Below, in pieces: positions 58,556 to 64,000 of a stretch of DNA of 64,000 bases; position 1 is the first letter of the stretch; every line of letters begins with the position of its first letter. This DNA is from Panagrolaimus kolymaensis. Lineage: Eukaryota > Nematoda > Chromadorea > Rhabditida > Panagrolaimidae. Below the pieces are notes generated by a model that saw nothing but the letters and a program-made list of their open reading frames with translations, made no database searches and had not been told where the DNA came from. Location of the stretch: positions 806,001-870,000 of the forward strand of contig JAJQJQ010000053.1 of NCBI GenBank assembly GCA_028622995.1, read 5' to 3'. Made by a program: the position numbers and the translations under genes.

Positions 58556-60883
58556 GTTTTTTTAAATATTTTTTTGGTGGATAATAAATTAATAATAAAT
58601 TAATAAATAGCAATAAATAATATTTTTTTAAAGATCAACAAATATTGAGTTCGCTTTTAATATGTTTACTTAACATTTTGAGATTATTGTTGCACTTTGA
58701 AGAAATATTTGAACTTTGTGCTCTGAAAATATTTAAAAAAAAACTTTGTCACCGTTTTTGAAGAAAAATTTTTTATGGAACGGAAGCAGTCTTTGTTCAA
58801 AAAAAAAAGCTTGGAAGGGCAAAATATTTCAAAAAAAAGTGGTCAATGAAAGCTGCAAAATCAAAGATAATTTAGCTGTGTGAGAAAAAAAAAAGAATAA
58901 AAGAAAGTAAAATTATACAACAGTGATGATATCCTCGGAATGTAAGGCAAAATAAATAACGAATTCAAAAAACAATGTTATTTTAAAAAGTAAATACACC
59001 AAAATTATTTTATTATAAAAATGATCTAACATTAAAGAAAAAAACCTGCATAAAAAAGTATGGTATTTTAATAACCAAAAAAAATTAGAAATATTTTTTT
59101 TGTTAAAACAAAAAAAGCCATAATTTATGAGCAAAACTAAACTTGTCTTTCTTTTTTTGCACGATAAATGTCCTTAAAAAATTTAATACACAATATTACA
59201 CTTTTATTTTTTCAATAGCCGTTCAAAAGGGATTTTTATACGTGCATATAAGTTTTTTGAAGGACAACAATAATAATAATAGTATCAAAGGTGGATGGAT
59301 ATGGAGAAGGAGGGCCAATAGACCAAAAATATTGTGTAACTACATACGACGACGACTATGCCTTCCAGCCCGTTTGTCGCTTATTTATCTCTCCTACTCT
59401 TTTTTTAAAAATGTGCTGTGTCTGAAGTTGAATGCCTTCATTTTTTTTTTCAAGCGGAAGCTAGCTTCACCTCAATTTTTTTATTTCTTGAAGAAAAAAT
59501 AAACTTTACAATGAAAATCGGTTGTGCCTTGTCTGTGCTTACTGCTGCTTGCTTCGAAGGTTGAATGGGACATTGATTTCGAAATATATGTAATAAAAAA
59601 AAGAAGGTGAACTTCACCTCCACTTTTTTTTCTTTTGGAACATTCTTTTGCTTTGCTTTATTTTTAACGACCTCTTGGAATGGAAATATATGTGTCTTTT
59701 AAAGGGTTGATGAAAAAAAGGAAGTTTCAAATGGGTGGTCTCAATTGAATGATTTATAAAATGGTGAGAAAAAAAAGTTTCAAAACAATTATATTGTTTT
59801 AGGTTGGTTAAAAGTTCATTGAGAATTTCTTATTTAAATTTATTTAAATGATAATAACAAGAAAAAAAGAATTTGTAAATGATTTTTCTGACATTGTTTT
59901 TAAACTACCAAAAATTGCTTTAAGATCAAATTTTTAAATCAAAGTTAAGCATCCGTTTTTTTTGGAGCTAAAACTAAATAGAATGAATCGAAAAATTCTG
60001 CAAAACTAAATTTTTTCAATATCCAAAGTAAAATTTATAAAGCTAATAATATTTCTGCAATTTTTTTTGCATAAAATTATTAGAGAGAAAAACCTTTACA
60101 TACATAAAAATTTACCTACATAATTCAATTCCAATAAAAGCTATTCATCAGTTCGCAAAAGCATTTTTTTTTCTTCGACTATCCATTTTTTGACTCTCTT
60201 TTTTATTGTGCTCCTAAGAAAAAACAGATTTAGAGTTTTGAAAAGAGGTTTTTATACGTTTTTAATCGACCGTCTTTAAATTTCTCCTTTAAAAAAAACA
60301 TTGAAGGTGCCCTTTAAAATAAGCATGCATGCGACGACCAATGACTTCCGGTCAAGGTAGAGGCTTGCCCCAAAAAATGCTGCCATCGCTGCTTATAACT
60401 ACTAAAATGTTCAACAAAGCTATTCAAGTTTTTTTTTGCAAAGGAAAAAAATATATAAAGCTTGCGTATTTGGAAAATGCGTTTATATTAACAAAGAAAA
60501 ATTTTTTTTCGTTTAAATTGATATTTTTGTCGGAAATGCGTAAATATAAGGGATCAATTCTTTTAAAGGTTTCCATAAAAAGACTTATAAACTAACTTTT
60601 TTTGTTGCTAAAAAAGCATATGTAATTTTATTTTGTGAGTAACAAATAGTTTTAGAACATGGATAACCTCGTATTTACAATCTTCGTAAAAAAAATTTTG
60701 TTTGTTGATCTTTTTACAAGAGAAATTTCAGCTTTTTGGTTAAATTCAAACATTTTTTATCGCCTCAAGTAAAAGATGATACATTAAAACTTGATTTATT
60801 ATTATTAGTAGTAATTATACATACAAATACAAAGACATAAAGATGATGAAGCAAAACATTAGAGAATGGATGAATGAATTTTA
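58556..60883. other. Intergenic, upstream of trp-4
   Basis: 2.3 kb of AT-rich DNA with tracts of poly-A/poly-T. It lies 5' of trp-4 (minus) and 3' of the secreted protein gene (minus), so it probably holds trp-4 control sequences. Open frames here are low-complexity and I do not call them. Confidence 0.4.
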
Positions 60884-61517
60884 TCAAAGTTGTTGTTGTT
60901 GGCCACCATCAAATAAGAAAAAGAAGCATCCAATGAGAATCGCCATTCCAGTAATTTTCCATGTACCATATTTTGAGTTATTGATTCCATTTGTCGTTGT
61001 TTTAGTTGCATCTGTAGTTGACTTATGACCACCAATTCCATTGAGACCATCACCTGGTTTAGATGTGGTAGTAATAATTTCTTTTGGACCATAAGGATCA
61101 CATATACCATCACGAAGTGTCTAAATAATGCAATTAAAAAATTTAATGAATTATCAACAAACAAAAAAACAAAAACTCACTATTAATTCTACTCGAAGAT
61201 CTTCATTGGCACCATTTTTACAAATCTGGTCTTGACCTATGCATCCAACTCCACTATAGTATACTTCATCAATCAAACAGCTCCAAACAAAACATGTGCA
61301 ATCTCTAACCGCTTCATTTACTAAAAATTAAAAAAAAATTTTAAGTTGAAGAAAAAAAAAGTAAAATGAACTTACTAGTTATATCGCTTGTAAAAGTTTG
61401 ACAGCTTCGATAAGTTGGACAATTTTTATCAAAAATTCGAAATCTTTCAAAAGATGCACGACAGATGAGTGAAGCAAAAATAGCAACAGCCAGAAGATTG
61501 ACGACGACGAATTTCAT
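60884..61517 (-). CDS. Secreted Cys-rich protein with hydrophobic C-terminus
   Basis: Three minus-strand exons, 61517-61376, 61320-61181 and 61120-60884, in phase, give 172 residues. Signal peptide at the start (FVVVNLLAVAIFASLICRAS). The ectodomain has about nine cysteines: NCPTYRSC, RDCTCFVWSC, GVGCIGQDQIC, DGICDPYG. A Thr/Gly/Asn-rich linker follows (for example STTDATKTTTNG), then a hydrophobic segment ITGMAILIGCFFFLF and a short Gln-rich end. The plan suits a GPI-anchored or type I membrane surface protein of nematodes. No known domain was recognised. A TATA-like stretch (atatatataag on the minus strand) lies about 80 bp upstream. Confidence 0.65.
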
Positions 61518-62117
61518 GATTGATTTTTGATGGACGATGACGAAAGTTGAAACGCGAAAGAAAAAATGAAGTAAAAAATTGTGATGAGTGATTGCTTCTT
61601 ATATATATGAAAATCAAGCATCATTTTTAATTTTCATGCAAATTTTTCTTTTGAATTTTTATTCTTACAAAATTATGCATGCCTAAAAAAATAGTTTATT
61701 TTTGAAATGTCCAATCAAAATCAAGGCAAAACAAATTCATATTTCCAGAAACACCCGCTCTTTATTCAATTTTGCTTTCAAATAAAACAAAAAATAGTTA
61801 TGATTATATGTTGTTAGATTTTATTTTTCCTAGATAAATTTGTATCAAAGCAAACTAAAAATAATGAAAAATTAACTTTTTTTGTTGCTAAAAAAAGTAT
61901 AAAGAATTATAGTTTTAAAACATTTTTGTTTTTTTGAAGAAGAAGAATTCGATTTTAAATTTGATGACTAAAATTGAAACCAAAAATTCTTGCTTTCTTT
62001 TAAATTGAGAATAGTATTTTTTGTGCATCATTTATTTTTATCTTTCTGCTAAAATTAAAAACTACTATCGATATGAATTTTATCAGTCTAAAAAATAATT
62101 ATCCTTTTATCAAAAGT

Positions 62118-62300
62118 TCATAAAAAAAAATAAAAGTTGCTGTGTTCCCCAACAAATTTATTAGCATCAGGTCCACCTTTGGTAATAATTTTAGTTTTAC
62201 TTTTATTATTAAAATCTTTTTTTTTATTAGCATCTAAATTTGAAGTTCCAAATATGAATGAAGCAAAACTACCAAAATCTTGCAGAAACAGAAGCGCCAT
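62118..62300 (-). other. Unassigned 60-codon open frame
   Basis: Starts MALLFLQDFGSFASF, which has a mildly hydrophobic start, and continues with a Lys/Asn-rich part ending GGPDANKFVGEH. No family recognised. It could be a small peptide gene or chance. Confidence 0.2.
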
Positions 62301-62334
62301 ATAATTTTATTTTACTTTCTTTCTTTTCACTTTC

Positions 62335-62573
62335 TTAAACTTTAATATAGGCTCTTCGAATAATTGTTATAGCCCCAGCTAAAGCTTCTTTATCGACAAC
62401 ATGAATCTCACAATCATTTATAAAGCATCTCAAATCGATATTTAGTCATTAAATAATTTTCATCAACATAGCAATTGTAATAGCTCTGCTATCGTAATGG
62501 GTTTAGCTTCCAGAGAATCAATCGTGCCTGCACGAAATCTTCCACTGTCAGAGTAGCTAATTGGTGGTTGCAT
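62335..62573 (-). pseudogene. Coding-like fragments of an unidentified gene
   Basis: Two minus-strand pieces look protein-derived: 62573-62463 (MQPPISYSDSGRFRAGTIDS followed by LEAKPITIAELLQLLC) and about 62435-62335 (DLRCFINDCEIHVV, DKEALAGAITIIRRAYIK). Both are interrupted by stops, and no splice pair joins them in phase. I could not name the family. Confidence 0.3.
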
Positions 62574-63555
62574 GATGGATAAACACGAAAAGACACGAAG
62601 AAGTTAAATTAAATGAAGTTTATTAAACAAACAAATAAATAATACCAAGTCACAAAAAAGAGGAGTCGAAAGTCGTCGTCGTTGAAATCGAAGAAGTCGA
62701 AGTTCGAAGGAATGAATGTCGAAAATCAAGTGTCGAAGAAAAATGAAGAAAAGATCAGCTAAGCATTCATGCAAAAATGAGAGAGCATAAAGAATGAGGA
62801 GCGTATATTAAGAAACATATTGCCAGAGAATTGATGGAGAATTTAATGGAGATACTCAACACAATCAGCGATTTCATAAAGTCTGTTTTGCAAATTTCAA
62901 AAGCTTCCTTGAAACTAACTTGGCAACCAAAATCATTAGCTCCTATCATTGAAAAACACGTGAAAATGAAAATATGTAAAAATATTATTAATTAATTAAT
63001 ATACTGTAAATTTAAAAGTTCTTTGATAAAATAGAAAAAATTTTTTCGATTGATTTGGCTGAATGAAATCATAAAAAATCGAAAAATTTTTATTCGTTTC
63101 ATGGAAAAAATGCATCTATCTTTTATCATCTGACATCCAAGTTTGATTCGTTCTTTTTTACCATTAAATAATTGTATTTCAACTTTCGCTTGCTAACATT
63201 CAATCGACGTATAAAACGTTCCTAAAAGGTTCGTATTAAAATTTCATTGCCCTTTATTGTGGCTTTTGAAAAAAAATTATAAATTTTGGAATGCTCCTGC
63301 TTTATTGCAGGAGCAAATAAACTTTAAAAAAATGTATCTTGAAAGGATGTGTGAAAAATATTTAGTCGTTGAATAGTTTTTATACAAATTAACATTTGCT
63401 TCTTTTTTTTTTGTTTTACCCCAAAAACCATTTTTTGATGATTGAACCAAAAAATTTGAATAAAATCAAGTAACATTTTTTACTTTGTCGATTTTTAGAA
63501 TGCGTTGTTAGGTTTCATTCATCTGTTTGAACATTTTCTTCGTTTGCGACTAACC

Positions 63556-64000
63556 ATGGGTGCAGTCAATTCAAGACATGATTTTACAGTAAGTTTGCCA
63601 ATTTTATTAGTTTGTTATTATATTGACTCACTCATATTATCTTTTTAGATTCGACCAAGAATAGGAAATGCTGAACGAATGTATGTTTTACTATTTACGC
63701 TGCCACCTTCGATGTTTCATTCATATTTTCATTGTTTTTAGGGTTGCTGGTCATGAAACAACAACATTTCATCAACAATTTCCAACCAAAGTGGATCCAC
63801 TTCAAATCCTCGAAGATCAACCTCATCCAACTTCATCAACTTGTGTCATAAACTTTGATTCACCATTTCCATCCAATTCAAACGTAGCAGCAGCAACAAC
63901 AACAATCAAACATGAAGTTCAACCATGCTTTGTTCATCAAAGATTTCTCAATTCTCATCTCAAAGTTGTCAATACTCTTCCACTTTCACCAGAAGCCATA
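63556..64000 (+). CDS. 5' part of an unidentified protein, runs off the window
   Basis: Exons 63556-63588, 63649-63680 and 63742 to at least 64000, all in phase. The start MGAVNSRHDFT fits an N-myristoylation signal (Gly2, Ser6). It continues IRPRIGNAERM, then VAGHETTTFHQQFPTKVDPL and LNSHLKVVNTLPLSPEAI, with an Ala/Thr/Asn-rich stretch between. Small first exons and good phase support a real gene. Lipid modification would place it at a membrane. The family was not recognised from the visible 108 residues, and the C-terminal part lies outside the window. Confidence 0.6.

Larger units (their letters stand above)
61518..63555. other. Gene-poor region with coding-like fragments
   Basis: Holds short minus-strand open stretches described separately at 62118-62573, and a purine/TCG-rich stretch near 62640-62760 (repeated gtcgaa/tcgaag words). 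No complete gene recognised. Confidence 0.35.

Noticed and set aside
59143..59502. 119-codon plus-strand open frame upstream of trp-4
   Set aside because: Low-complexity Phe/Lys/Asn sequence with no domain, splice logic or conservation sign.
1..64000. tRNA genes
   Set aside because: I looked for A- and B-box words (such as GGTTCGAATCC) on both strands and found none with a supporting cloverleaf. A covariance-model scan would settle it.

Overview
The window is nuclear DNA of a nematode. It is very AT-rich (GC roughly a quarter by eye). Genes carry many short introns with GT/AG borders and T-rich acceptors. A 5S rRNA gene sits next to a spliced-leader (SL1-type) RNA gene. The gene content includes nematode-type Srx and Srg/Srv-like chemoreceptors, otopetrin-like channels, an F-box protein and a TRP-4/NOMPC channel. 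The lineage below nematode cannot be fixed from sequence alone; AT-richness and gene style would fit a Tylenchina-like (clade IV) species, but that is inference.

Layout. 0.5-2.8 kb (+): Srx chemoreceptor. 3.4-6.1 kb (+): HAT-repeat/RRM protein resembling SART3. 6.7-9.0 kb (+): divergent otopetrin-like protein with a reading-frame problem. 9.4-10.4 kb (-): small two-TM protein. 10.5-13.4 kb: repeats, a kinase-like relic, no intact gene. 13.4-14.1 kb (-): decayed inverted paralogue of the otopetrin-like gene. 15.5-16.8 and 20.1-21.3 kb (+): tandem SIRT6-type sirtuins with a 388-bp identical 3' block; between them lie GC-rich hairpins and a 36-bp minisatellite. 23.2-28.5 kb (+): two related chemoreceptors flanking the 5S/SL pair and a PPxY-motif protein. 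29.1-31.8 kb (-): truncated otopetrin abutting a truncated P450. 33.2 kb (+): small secreted Cys-rich peptide. 34.2-34.9 kb (-): F-box-like gene. 35.9-36.5 kb (+): multipass membrane protein. 37.0-39.6 kb (-): ceramide kinase. 43.8-45.3 kb (+): protein tyrosine phosphatase. 46.1-46.7 kb (-): frameshifted acidic relic. 48.1-49.4 kb (+): OSER1-like protein. 50.2-58.6 kb (-): intact 17-exon TRP-4/NOMPC mechanosensory channel with a hAT-like element in its second intron. 60.9-61.5 kb (-): secreted Cys-rich protein. 63.6 kb to the end (+): 5' part of an unidentified, potentially myristoylated protein.

These are independent eukaryotic genes, not an operon. Shared themes are sensory and membrane proteins (chemoreceptors, proton-channel family, TRP-4) and strong local turnover: tandem duplication, conversion, truncation and relics are concentrated in 6-32 kb, whereas 35-60 kb holds mostly intact conserved genes. 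Exon coordinates below were derived by hand from splice signals and reading phase, and none has been checked against transcripts.
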